This document shows positions 1 to 10,334 of a stretch of DNA of 64,000 nt, in pieces (position 1 is the stretch's first letter; the number at the start of each line of letters is the position of its first letter). Origin of the DNA: Eriocheir sinensis (Eukaryota > Arthropoda > Malacostraca > Decapoda > Varunidae); assembly GCF_024679095.1 (NCBI RefSeq), contig NC_066516.1:2977788-3041787 (forward strand), in the 5' to 3' direction. Both the position numbers and the translations under genes were made by a program. Under the pieces are notes generated by a model, which ran no database searches, was not told the origin of the DNA, and saw only the letters and a list, made by a program, of their open reading frames with translations.

Positions 1-820
1 CCCTTAATGAGAAATAAAACTGCGGGTCATCCGCAAACAACTTAAAAGCAACTCCATGCTTGGCAAGCAGGTAAGACAGCTCAATGGTGTAAATACAGAA
101 CAGGACAGGACCCAAAACACTTCCCTGTGGAACACCCTGTTCCAATGTCTTCACTTCAGAAAAGGTTCCACCAATCTGTACACAATAAGGTCGGTTTTCA
201 AGATAACTCTTAAGATACGCTAATGCCGCTCCTTCTATCCCTATTTTTTCACAATCACGCAACAAGATATCGTGCACAACGGTGTCAAAAGCCGCACTCA
301 AATCTATTAGTATAAGAATCCCACAATTCCCTACATCCATCAACTCATGCATATCATTTACCACCGAGCACAATGCAGTTTCCATAGAATACAAACGTCA
401 ATATGCCGACTGGTTATCCGGTAGAGCCTCCACTAATTGCAAGTGTTCGCTTAATTGTTCTAGAATTACATTCTCCATGATCTTGGAAAGAAAAGTTAAA
501 TTCGACACCGGACGAAATGAGCTCAAGCACTGCGGATCCAACGCACCCTTAAGTATCGGCCTCACAATCGCCCTTTTCTCCATGTCAGGGAAAGTATGAC
601 TAAAAATGCTGATGTTCACAAGGTCAACCAAGATTTCAATTAATAAGTCGATGTTATCACTATGAAGTAACTCACCAATGGGCAATGGATCATTGGCACA
701 ATAAGTTGGCTTCATCCTTTTTATTATCGATTTCAGAGACGCTGAGGTTACAGGTCTAAATGAAGTTAGTCTATATCCAGGAACTGGAGCCTCCAGCAAC
801 AGATCATCCTGTGAATCTTC
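1..820 (-). mobile_element. Non-LTR retrotransposon RT fragment (CR1/L2/Daphne-like), runs off the left edge
   Basis: Read on the minus strand, this encodes the palm of a LINE reverse transcriptase. Visible are an upstream block with NDPLPIGELL, the FRPVSNLTFLSKIMEN block, QGVPQGSVLGP, and FADD in the catalytic position at the window edge. One frame runs from about 820 to 1 except for a single in-frame TGA at 398-400, where an arginine codon would fit (CGA to TGA). The 5' part (endonuclease) is absent and the 3' part lies outside the window. It is therefore a dead, truncated copy. The clade is judged from motif style only; L2, Daphne and CR1 elements look alike at this resolution. Confidence 0.85.
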
Positions 821-854
821 TCAAAAATTTCTTATAATACCACTTATCTTAGTT

Positions 855-882
855 TACACACACACACACACACACACACACA
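855..882. repeat. (AC)n microsatellite, 5' flank of LINE A
   Basis: A perfect dinucleotide run directly precedes LINE A. The same repeat lies directly after that element, so the LINE sits inside an (AC)n tract. Confidence 0.95.
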
Positions 883-1879
883 ACTGTAGTCAAGGACATA
901 AAATCAGAATGGAGAAATGTAGAAAGTGGAGTACCACAGGGTTCAGTATTAGCACCGATAATCTTCCTGGTATATGTAAATGACATGGCTGAAGGAGTTA
1001 ATAGCTACATAAACCTATTTGCTGATGATGCTAAATTACAAAAACATATAAGAAACAAAGAAGATTGTGAAATATTGCAAGAAGACCTATACACAATTTG
1101 GAAATGGAGTATGGATTGGGAGATGGAATTTAATGTGAAAAAATGTCATGTTATGGAAATGGGTAAAAGTGAAACAAGACCAATCTGGATATACAAAATG
1201 AGAAATGGTGAAACATTAAAAAAAGTGCATGAAGAGAGAGATCTGAGAGTAGTGATGAGGGATGATAATCAACCAGTCATATAAATCGGATCTTTAGAGA
1301 CACATGTAACTTGGTGAGAAATATTGGAGTAGCATTTAACTACATGGACAAGGACATGATGAGAAGGCTAATCACTACCATGATTAGACCAAAATTAGAA
1401 TATGCAGAGGTAGTGTGGTCCCCCCATAAGAAGAAGCATATAAAGAAACTAGAAAGAATACAGAGGATGGCATCAAAAATGGTCCCAGAGTTGGAGGGAT
1501 TAATATATGAGGAAAGATTAAAGGAAATGAACTTAACAACACTGGAACAAAGAAGAGAAAGGGGAGACCTAATCCAAATTTATAAATTATTAAACAAAAT
1601 AGATGAAGTAGATAATGAAGAACTGCTACTAACAGAAGGAAACATAAGCAGAAATACAAGAGGACACAGTAAAAAATTGAGAAAGGGGAGATGCTTGAGA
1701 GACACAAAGAAGTATAGCTTCCCGCAAAGAAATGTAGAGGTTTGGAACAGTCTGAGCGAGGATATAGCATCAGCGAGGAGTGTGCAAAGCTTTAAAGTTA
1801 AGTTGGATAAATGCAGACACGGAGACGGGACCACACAAGCATAATGCCCAGGCCCTGTAAAACTACAACTAGGTAAATA
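883..1879 (+). mobile_element. LINE family A (CR1/Jockey-type), 5'-truncated, inserted in (AC)n
   Basis: The sequence starts within the RT palm (SGVPQGSVLAP, then FADDAK) and continues through the thumb to the end of ORF2. Residues run in frame from 901 to 1284. A frameshift near 1284-1311 moves the frame, and the second segment runs 1311-1844 with RPKLEYAEVVWSPH and the C-terminal FKVKLDKCRHGDG. The 3' untranslated tail is only about 35 bp and ends GGTAAATACACACAC, merging into (AC)n. The endonuclease is missing, so the copy is immobile. Family assignment rests on motif style. Confidence 0.88.
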
Positions 1880-1902
1880 CACACACACACACACACACAC
1901 AC
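1880..1902. repeat. (AC)n microsatellite, 3' flank of LINE A
   Basis: A dinucleotide run that is continuous with the 3' tail of LINE A and matches the repeat on its 5' side. Confidence 0.95.
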
Positions 1903-2895
1903 TATTGCGGCAATAAATGTTCTGTGCAATTCCAAGGTATTAATTGTGAAGATAAGCCGTCAATGATTATAATTCAATAACATTTAATTTCATTTAAATA
2001 CTTATTGTTGATTGAAAAAATAATACAGTAAAATGCTAAGGCCATGTAAATCCGTTTAATTTTGCTTGAGGGTCAAAATAGCTAGGTTTAGAGAATACTG
2101 TAGGAAAATCCAAATGTCTTCAACATATTATAATGACATTGGTACCCATGAAAATGAAGACTGTGCAACCTTATACATTAGGCTATTAAATAAAGATGCA
2201 CTTATAACCCAACTTAGAGGAGTTTCTAGCTGAAGACTCTTCACATGAGCATATACTAAACTAACCTATCACCACTGAAATAGTAATATTTCCCCGCATT
2301 TTTAAATCTCATAAACGAGTAATAATAATGGAAACGGTTACCAGAGTGATAATTAGCAAATACAATCTCAACAAATAATGTGTTAACTTTTAGAGTGAGT
2401 TGGGTGGGATTCTAGAGTTTTACCAAGACAGGTATGGCTCACCAAAAGCTTGCTTCTGTTCATCAAACTCTTGTAACACATCCAGTCTATTAGACTGTGG
2501 CCTTGATAAGACTGTGGAATATCCATTGTGAGTCTGTAATAACAGCTAGAGCCCTGTGGGAGAGATCACATCCAATAATTTTGACCATAAGGGCCACAGC
2601 TTCCCTCATCAGCTTCGATGGCTGGACCTGATGTGAACGATTGTTTCAATCCTTGTAGCTGTGCCTCTCTCACAATGATTTCCAGTTTTCCATAGACAGT
2701 ACAAAGGGAGGGCAGTTATGACATCAAGATACACACAATGGCAGTGTGTGTGTCTTGCTGTCATAACGTACCGATGGTTTCCTCCCAAGACGACTGACTG
2801 TTAGCACACCTCTGTCTGTCTTCTCAGCAGCCTTGCAGTTAAATTATACACTTTGTATCCCCTCTGTGGCAGAATGGCTCTGTGGCTGTGGCTCT
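1903..2895. other. Unannotated AT-rich stretch
   Basis: I see no coding exon, tRNA-like box or terminal repeat here. Since RCE1 must have upstream exons, I looked for its EELxxR and FxxxH motifs and did not find them. Confidence 0.6.
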
Positions 2896-2896
2896 G

Positions 2897-4449
2897 ACAG
2901 AAAGCTTATGGACATGATGGAGTGCCTCCTATCGTCCTTAAAAACTGTACTTTTGTGCTGACACCCTGCCTGGTCAAACTCTTTCGTCTTTGCCTCTCAA
3001 CATCTACCTTTCCTTCCTGCTGGAAGTATGCCTACATACAACCTGTGCTTAAGAAGGGAGACTTCCAGTCCCTCAACTACCATCCTATAGCTTTACTTCC
3101 TGACTTTCTAAAGCTTTTGAATCAATCCTTAACCTTAAAATTCTTTAGCATCTATCTACTTCTGACCTTCTACCTGATTGCCAGTATGGGTTCTGCAAGG
3201 GGTGTTCTACTGGTAACCTTCTTGCCTTCCTAACTGACTCCTGGTCATCTTCTAGGTGTTTCAGTGGAACTTTGTCAAAAGCTCTCAAATCTTGAAAGCT
3301 TTTGACAGAGTCTGGCACATATCTTTGCTTCCTAAATTACCCACATACAGATTCTATCCCTCTCTTTGTACTTTTATCTTTAGTTTCATTTCTGACCGAT
3401 CTATCTCTGCTGTGGTAGACATTCACTGCTCTTCCCCTAAACATATTAACAGTGGTGTCCTACAGTGCTCTGTTCTATCTCCCCTAAATATATTAACAGT
3501 GGTGTCCTGCAGGGCTCTGTTCTATCTCCCACTCTCTTTCTGTCGATCATTAATGATCTTTCCAAAATCGAACTGTCCTATCCACTATTACACTGATGAC
3601 TGCACTACTCAACATCTTTAAACAGAAGACCCTCCCTTTGGGGATTACATGATTCTAGGCTGTATGCTGCAGAACACTTAACCTCAGATCTTGATGTCAT
3701 TTCTGAATGGGGCAGGAAAAAATTGATGTCCTACAATGCCACAACAGTTTCTCCACCCGTCATCTCAACACAATCTTCCAAACACCTATCCCCTATTCTT
3801 CGATAACACTCAGCTGTCAACTTCTACAATAAACATTCTCAGTCTATCCTCAACTCAAAATTTTAACTGGAAACTTCATACCTCCTCTCTCACTAAAAAA
3901 GCTTCCTCTTGGTTTGGTATTCTGTATTTTCTCTGACAGTTTTTTCCCCTTCCCAGATGCTATCCATATATAGGGGCCTTGTCTGCCCTCGTATCTTGTG
4001 TGGGGGGGGCTCCACACATGCAGCTCTGGTAGACAGAGTGGAGTCAAAACCCTCCTCTTACTAGCAGTCTTCTACCTCGTAGATTTCACTGCAGTTAGAT
4101 TTCACTGCAGTAGTGCGTTTCTTTTTATTTTCTTTCTGTATTTTCAAGGTGACAGCTCTTCTGAACTTGCACATGACTTCTACTCTTGCTTATCCCTATA
4201 TTATCTAAATTCCTTATGCAAGAGTCAACCAGCATCTTCATTCTTTTATCTTCTGCTGGTAGACTCTGGAATAGCCTTCCTTCATCTGTAGTTCCTCCTG
4301 CCTAAGTCTTGAACTCTTTCAAGAGGAGAGTATAAACACACCTCCTCACCCGAAATTGACCTGTCTTATGACCTATTGTTCCATTTTCTTTTGTTGGAGC
4401 AGTGTCTAGCAGGCCTTTTACCCCTAAGCTGTCTCCCTTGATGTAAAAA
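2897..4449 (+). mobile_element. LINE family B (Jockey-type, poly(A)), decayed copy
   Basis: This matches the longer B copy at 22755-25836 segment by segment. It begins at the GPDGVPP block of the RT, passes through LCLSTSTFPSCWK and a degraded KAFDRVWH block, and ends with the 3' UTR (AGCTGTCTCC) followed by a short A run. Several frameshifts break the frame. A 38-bp segment near 3430-3520 (CCTAAA...TTAACAGTGGTGTCCT) is duplicated in tandem. It lies about 280 bp upstream of the RCE1 exon, so it is probably intronic. Confidence 0.85.
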
Positions 4450-4700
4450 AAATGTTAGTTAGTTGTTAAAAGCAGGTGAAATAGAACAAATAAAGACAAA
4501 TTCTGAAAAATTCCAGTCTGTTTTCATGTTTTACTATTTAAAGTTTCCCCCAAACTAGCGACTTCAGAACTAGCGATATTTTTTCAGTCTTTTTATCCCT
4601 AGACAAGGGACCCTGCTGCATACATAAATGTGTTCTATTTACTGAGTCGTTCCCCAAGATAAAACTACTTTTGCATGAACCACACCACAAGATATCTGAT

Positions 4701-4724
4701 GATTGTATTTTTTTTTTTTTCCAG
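4701..4724 (+). promoter_or_regulatory. Splice acceptor with polypyrimidine tract for the RCE1 exon
   Basis: A run of about 15 T residues followed by CCAG sits directly before the conserved coding frame. This is the expected 3' splice site and argues against a processed pseudogene. Confidence 0.8.
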
Positions 4725-4924
4725 GGCATTTTCTCCCCCTTTTTGCAGTTCATGCATTTTGCAACCACATAGGCCTTCCAGAAGTGAAAGAAATGTTGAA
4801 GGCCCCCTCTCCTACACGCAATAAGCTGATGGCCTGTCATGTGCTAGGTTTGGTAACCTGGTACTTTTTACTTTATCCACTTACTGAACCATCTATCTAC
4901 AGCAATGCTTTGACAACATTGTGA
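4725..4924 (+). CDS. Rce1: CAAX prenyl protease 2 (RCE1), last exon
   Basis: RCE1 is the ER-membrane protease that removes the last three residues from prenylated CAAX proteins such as Ras. The exon begins after a long T tract and CCAG acceptor (4701-4724), in phase 2, so its first two bases complete a glycine codon. The peptide then runs about 65 residues to TGA at 4922-4924. It contains HAFCNHIGLP, where H and N fit the HxxxN third motif of the ABI/CPBP protease family, followed by a hydrophobic helix (LGLVTWYFLLYPLTEPSIYS). This matches, from memory, the C-terminal layout of animal RCE1 including the PLT.P..Y end. The earlier EExxxR and FxxxH motifs must lie in upstream exons outside this stretch. 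Confidence 0.85.
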
Positions 4925-5407
4925 ATATAGCCTTAAGGTAGTAGCCATAGAGTATTTATGTGTGATATTGATGAATTTTTATGCCAAATTGCTGCACACT
5001 AGTTGCATTTCTAGCAGTTTCAGAGTATGCTGTTGTCTGTTCCTAGTATGTTGGGTCTTCATCCCATATGTTGTATGTTATGATAATGATATGATTTGAA
5101 TTATAAAATTATTTTTAAAGAGTGCAATAGTGATTTACCATGAAACAGCCACATACTGCCTTTGGTCCTTAGTTCACATCCTTGTACAAGGTGTCTCCTG
5201 TTGCCTTTCTAATTATATCACGAAGTCTGAGAAATCCAAGAAATGCATTGTCATAATGAAAATTGAAGGATACAGCCACACATGCTCCTCCACTGTATAG
5301 ATTACACTTTTTGCCAAATATTTTCACTACACTTCAAGTGGGAGAATATGTGTAACATTTGGACAATATCTGTGTAAAGATATGTCATATAATGTAAGCA
5401 GAACCAC
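4925..5407 (+). other. Probable 3' UTR and downstream flank of RCE1
   Basis: AT-rich, no further reading frame continuing the protein. I do not see a canonical AATAAA here. The transcript end is not determined. Confidence 0.4.
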
Positions 5408-6788
5408 TTAAGGGTAGAGTTCGCTATAGTATATTGAAAAAAAAAAAAAAAGTTATCCAGTTTGGCAAATCCATCTGTCCTAAAAATGTTGAATGGCAAA
5501 TTTCTTTCAGATTCTGAAAATTTAAATCTCCTGGGTCGGGAGAATTTAAATAGCCACCAGGAATGTGTGGCATGCCGCCGAGCATGTGTTTGATAATTTA
5601 GTAGGTTTTTTGACCTATTTTTAATATCTGATGAAATAATTGCATATTAATACATTCCTGCATATTCTGGCAACTTAACCTGGGAGGAAGACAGGTGTGT
5701 GAGATGGTGAGGAGCTGCAACATGCTTAGACTGAAACCAAACACATGACACGCCACTTGTTGCTCTCCTTACTCTCACATCCTGCATCATTCCCCACAAA
5801 CTTTAAAAAATTGAGCTTCAGGTAGGAGGGCAGCTGCCCACCTGAAAGGCAGAACCCAGAATCCCAATGACTCACTGCATTCCAAAATTTGGGCAAAAAA
5901 TTTTGAATATCAAACATGCTTGATTCTTCAGAGTCAAATTTGACACCCAGGTAACACTTCTGGAACAATTTTGACTCTAGCAATAGTAACCTCCTCACTA
6001 CCATTTTTGGAAGAAATGAGAAGGTAGAAGGATTGAAACCCAGATACCCAGAGAAAAAGAACACTTTAGAAGCCCAAAATGAATAGAAAAATCAGTGGAA
6101 GTGCCAGGAGTTATTACAAACCAGGCGGATTTTAGCAGATATGAAACGTGGCAAAATGAATGAGGTGGGGCCTCATGATTCCTTTGCAACCAAGTGAGTA
6201 ATATCCTTTATAGGGAATGAAGTAGGTGCCAGATCATGAGGGCAAGTTTTAGTATGCGATTATTGAACCCTAAGGAAACCAGAATCAATAGGTTTGCAGT
6301 ACGAAACTGAGAAAAACTTGAATCACATTATACCCTGAGCAAGATGTTAGAAAACGTATATGCTATCTACCCCTCTATTTTTTTCATAATTGCAATAAAG
6401 ATTTAGGGATAAAACTTGATTAATCATAGAATAAAACTGTTAAAGCATTTTCATTTCTTAGAGAATATTTTTAGCATGTTATGCGAAGAGATTTTGGTTT
6501 GTGAATTTCCACATGCGTTTTTATATAACTAAATGAAAAGATTTTGCTATTTTTTACAGTTTTGGTAGGCAAGTTGTAAAGTATTTGATGTGTAATCACA
6601 AAAGAAGTGGGTGCAAAAGTGATGGAGATCAACTTGAAAGTTTTTGCAAAATAATGAAAAATTACTTGAAAAGGAAAAAAAATGCATGATTCATTTGAAA
6701 CTTACAGATGAAAATAAGGGTACCAATATGCACAACAAATAAGCCAAGGCCCTCAGGCTTTTTTGAAATCATAGCGAACTCTCCTTAA
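5408..6788. mobile_element. TTAA-flanked DNA element with inverted ends, about 1.37 kb, no intact ORF
   Basis: TTAA occurs at 5408-5411 and 6785-6788. The left end reads GGGTAGAGTTCGCTAT and the right end, reverse-complemented, GGAGAGTTCGCTAT; they share the 12-mer AGAGTTCGCTAT and further partial similarity including an A-rich stretch inside. TTAA target duplication is typical of piggyBac, also of Kolobok. Interior frames on the minus strand (about 5726-6189) show no recognisable transposase. It is likely a non-autonomous or decayed copy. Confidence 0.55.
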
Positions 6789-7565
6789 ATTTAAAACTAT
6801 CTCACACACACATACCCACATACCACATTTCCTCCTTCCTCACAGTGCCAACACTTCATCTTGTTGTGTGATATTACAAAATTTGCTCTAGGTCAATAGG
6901 TATTAACTTAATATATGTATGGTTTGTTGATATTGTTTTGAAAGTATTGTACTTATGGAAAATCAGTGCTCTCAGGTAACAGATGCACCAAAGGAGATAC
7001 CAAATAGTTGTGGTAAGGGTCATAATTCAGTATAGTAATATAGCATTTGTAATGTCCTTTCCAGGAAATGGAAAGCCAAAACTCTTTGATTACAAAAACA
7101 TTTAATTTATCATTTCATATTGTAAAACAAAGTTGAAAGTAAAGAGCTTGAAGGTTGTATTTATGCAGCTTTTTGTTACATACACTTCTTTAAGAGAAAT
7201 CAGCATCTTCGCTCCTCTCTGAAATAAGCATGACTTCAGTGAAGCAGTAGTTAAAAATAAGAAGTGAATAGTTAATATTATTGAATGGATAAATAATAAT
7301 GCACAACTAAATAATCCAGAAGCAGAGGAATATGGAGTTAGTACCTAATGAAAAATATGTATCAAGTTATGTATTTTCATAAGCAGTGAATTGACATGCT
7401 CCCTTGCCCTGAGAACACTATCCACTCACTTCACTTCTCCTTTCCATGCCCTTTTTCTTATTTCTTGTAAAAAACTTACAGTACAGTATTAATCACTCTT
7501 TTTTGCCATCTGAAAATCAAAACTAATTCCTTTAAATTGTAATCTTTATCCCAGTCTATCACCTC
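6789..7565. other. Unannotated AT-rich stretch
   Basis: No exon, repeat boundary or RNA gene recognised. Confidence 0.6.
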
Positions 7566-7569
7566 TTCT

Positions 7570-7935
7570 CAAGAGAGTAGAGCCAAGGGCCATTTGCCTC
7601 AACTCCTCTAACTAACTGTCTTTATCCTCTCAAAGTTGACTGGTGTTGCTTCACTTGCTTTCTTTTATCACTACCTTCTGGACTTGGTAACTTCATTCCT
7701 CCATCCCTCTAACAACCCTGTTGCACATCTCTCTACTCAACCTCATTCCTACTTACTGATTAATGCAAGAATTGATCAGTATCTTCACTTTCATCCCTAT
7801 CACAGAGTAGGCTCTGGAACAGCCTCCTCTCCACTATCTTTCCTCATTCCTCTGATGAACTCTCAGTAGGGGAGTATCAAGACACCTCTGAACCCATTTT
7901 ATAAATTCATTTTTTGGCATCCTATTCTCTTTACT
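7570..7935 (+). mobile_element. LINE family B, old 3' fragment
   Basis: Strongly diverged match to the C-terminal and 3' region of family B: the segments around CAGTATCTTCACTTTCATCCC, GCTCTGGAACAGCCT and AGGGGAGTATCAAGACACC correspond to 25575-25690. It is much more decayed than the other B copies, pointing to an older insertion. Confidence 0.7.
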
Positions 7936-8061
7936 GAATTAACATGAGGGCATTTTTTTTATATATATAGCCATTGATTTGTATTAATAACCTTAAAACA
8001 CATTGTTGTATATATTGTTATTTAACCCCTTCCCGGCGGCAGGGCAGATGTATGTACTATC

Positions 8062-8085
8062 AAAAAAAAAAAAAAAAAAAAAAAA
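8062..8085. repeat. Poly(A) run inside the piggyBac-type element
   Basis: A 24-bp A tract about 35 bp inside the left inverted repeat. Confidence 0.9.
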
Positions 8086-8225
8086 TCGTCTCTGTATAGA
8101 TGCTGTCGACTTTCATCCATACGTGTATATATAGATTTCCTGCAAGTGGGCATTCCAGATTGACGTCTATATATAGACTCTGCCGCAAAACTGAACAAAC
8201 ATTTGAATCTATATATAGATGTTAT

Positions 8226-8408
8226 TTAAGTTTGATTGGTTATATGTATATTGATATATTTATATGAAGGTTTAGATTCTGTATCAGTGTAATCACTGAC
8301 AGTAGATGAGTCAGTATCATCAAAAACATCCAAAAAATCAGCATCTATATCCTCAGCTGCCAAAGAAGTCATTTCTTCCGTCTTAAGAGGTCTCTTTCTC
8401 CTTGACAT
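8226..8408 (-). pseudogene. Truncated piggyBac transposase N-terminus
   Basis: The 60-residue frame starts MSRRKRPLKTEEMTSLA and continues into an acidic stretch (DIDADFLDVFDDTDSS). Basic start followed by an acidic, Ser/Asp-rich region is the usual N-terminal makeup of PGBD-like transposases. It is then cut off: the whole DDD catalytic domain is missing. The assignment leans on the TTAA element that encloses it. The starting ATG faces the right-hand terminus about 310 bp away. Confidence 0.55.
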
Positions 8409-9084
8409 GATAGACTAATAATAAAATAAAATAGGAAAAAAATGCATAAATTCCCAGTGTTAGCTGATGTGCATAGCACATCCGCCACCGACAAAGCACA
8501 AGCGGTGACTGTCCTTGAGAGGCAATGTCGGTAAGTGTCGGGGTTTGAGATGCCAAATAAAGATTTTTGTTAATTTTGTTAGTAGTAAGGAATCGTCTAT
8601 ATACAGACCATGCTACAATCTAGTGTGGGCAAATGAGAGCAAACGTCTATATATAGACGCGCAGACAAAAAGTCCCAATTTCGAAACATCTATATATAGA
8701 TCCTCCGCCGGGAAGGGGTTAATCATTAGTTATCATTATCTTGTAAACATGGAGATTGAGTACATGTTCATATTCTATTATGTCATATGAGGGGACAATA
8801 AAGGATGTACCATATTTGCTGGCATCGAAGATGCATCAATATTTAAGACACCCCACCCCCCATTTGGAAGTGCTGATTTAAAAAAATAATATTTTGCCCT
8901 TGACCTTTACCAATTTTACAAAGATGTTTTGTTGGTTGTTTCCTGACTTGTAGTACATTTCTACCCTATACTGCTAGACCAGCACCATATTGTAACATAC
9001 AGTCATACCCAGCCGTACTTCATTTCGACTCAGTAACGTTACCTACTCCAAATGACCAAAACCAACACTTGGACTGGATCAACA

Positions 9085-9250
9085 CCATATCATAATATAT
9101 ATACCATACAATACACATGTACACCATACTGTAACAACAGCACCATATGGAAGGTGATCTAACTCTGAAGCTTTGTTTACCTTTGCTGAGTCTTCACTTA
9201 GTTACCAGTGCACAGGGGATCACCAAGACTAAGACTTGGTCAGGACCAAC
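9085..9250 (+). repeat. Dispersed repeat, copy 1 (second at 13195-13375)
   Basis: Shared with 13195-13375: CCATACAATACACA, CAGCACCAT.TGGAAGGTGA, TTTGTTTACC and ACCATATTGCAATAT. The two copies are diverged but collinear over about 165 bp. No coding potential or tRNA box is seen. It may be part of a DNA transposon, since copy 2 lies upstream of a Tc1/mariner remnant. Confidence 0.65.
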
Positions 9251-9335
9251 ACCATATTGCAATATGTATATCATATACACCGTATAATATATGTATGTAT
9301 ACCATGTCTTAATGAGTTATATTCATCCACGTGTT

Positions 9336-9405
9336 GCTTATGCTATTTGTAAGGTGTTTGTGGTCACACAGAGTGATGACAAACACCTTACAACTAGCAT
9401 AGGAC
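9336..9405. repeat. Hairpin repeat (about 70 bp)
   Basis: TTGTAAGGTGTTTGT and ACAAACACCTTACAA form the inner stem, with outer bases TATGCTA/TAGCATA also pairing. Confidence 0.8.
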
Positions 9406-9429
9406 TACGCATCTGGTGGCCCACGGTCC

Positions 9430-9662
9430 AAATCTGAACCTTCTGAGTGTTGTAATTGGACCCCAGACTCCAGGAGTAGAAAAACATAATTAAATAACAT
9501 TGTCCTGGCGATGGATTCTTGCAAGTGTATTTCCTCGACTGATTGTAGGCCCTAAAGTCACTCGAGGAAATCCACTTGCAAGAATCCATTGCCAGGACCT
9601 TCATATTATTTAATCATATTTTTCTACTGGAGCTTAAGGTTCAGATACAATATTTATCTGGA
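9430..9662. repeat. Long imperfect palindrome (foldback repeat)
   Basis: The arms pair from about 9430-9538 to 9560-9662. Matching blocks are ATCTGAACCTT, GAGTAGAAAAA, TTAAATAA, GTCCTGGCGATGGATTCTTG and TTTCCTCGA, with their complements in reverse order. The loop is about 20 bp. It could be a foldback MITE. Confidence 0.8.
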
Positions 9663-9765
9663 CCTCTGCATACATTTGAACTTGTCTAACTGGTCCTTTG
9701 CTCATAATAGTCAAGTAGCCCTAAACTAGCATAAACAACACACAGAATATAACTTGTTAAGGCAT

Positions 9766-9766
<1 letters not shown>

Positions 9767-9860
<94 letters not shown>
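9767..9860. repeat. (TA)n microsatellite
   Basis: Nearly perfect TA run with a single interruption. It directly abuts the Tigger-like terminus, consistent with TA as target. Confidence 0.95.
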
Positions 9861-9864
<4 letters not shown>

Positions 9865-10040
9865 TGGTACCTCGTGATTCAAACTTAATTGGTTCATTTG
9901 GGCTGTTCGGATTGAAAATGTTCAAATTAGGAAGCAATTTATCCCATTGAAATTAATGTAGAAAAAATTAATCCGTTCCAGGCCCCAAAATCCTCATATT
10001 TTTTCAACATTTTTATGGGTTTATGTAGTGCCCTGTGGCC
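9861..10040 (+). mobile_element. Tc1/mariner (Tigger-like) terminal fragment
   Basis: Begins CAGTGGTACCTCG directly after TA and continues with AACTTAATTGG and TTAATCCGTTCCAGG. This is the familiar terminal sequence of many arthropod TcMar-Tigger-like elements. I do not find the opposite end, so only a fragment is present or the other end has decayed. Confidence 0.6.
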
Positions 10041-10287
10041 AGATCACTCAAATAAATACATTTAAAACACTTAACCCTCTCATGCACCATAAGTTTCAAT
10101 ACATTTTCTTTTCCGCGCTCATTTCAAACATTGGGTCTTTTGCCGGTCGAGGCAGTTTTTTTAGCGCGCCGAAAATTTTTGTTTCTCAGCTACTTTCTTC
10201 CCCCAAACCTGCATTTATCATTATACATAATATATCAATGGCTTCCTTATTTGTTGTAGTTTTTCATGAATCAATAAAGAAATAATA

Positions 10288-10334
10288 ATGCCTTGGGGCG
10301 ACCATCAGGATCCACCAGGAAGAAGCCTACCGGC
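10288..10334 (-). mobile_element. SINE-1 body fragment joined to LINE B
   Basis: The sequence GACCATCAGGATCCACCAGG followed by AAGAAGCCTACCGGC corresponds to 31247-31283 of the full SINE-1 copy. It lacks the tRNA head and poly(A) tail and joins directly to a B sequence at TGTCCTGATAC. Confidence 0.55.

Larger units (their letters stand above)
8022..8722 (-). mobile_element. piggyBac-type element with TTAA duplication and transposase N-terminal remnant
   Basis: TTAA at 8022-8025 and 8719-8722 bounds a 693-bp element whose ends are inverted copies of CCCCTTCCCGGCGG (14 of 14 bases). Palindromic TCTATATATAGA motifs recur inside: near 8166-8178, 8210-8220, 8590-8600, 8646-8659 and 8690-8700. They look like subterminal transposase-binding repeats. 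The length and the single short ORF suggest an internal deletion derivative of an autonomous piggyBac. Confidence 0.85.

Noticed and set aside
5726..6189. Minus-strand frames as a transposase for the 5408-6788 element
   Set aside because: No DDE or zinc-finger motif, short and broken.
10071..10090. TTAACCCTCTCATGCACC as a further piggyBac-type end
   Set aside because: No matching inverted end with TTAA found nearby.
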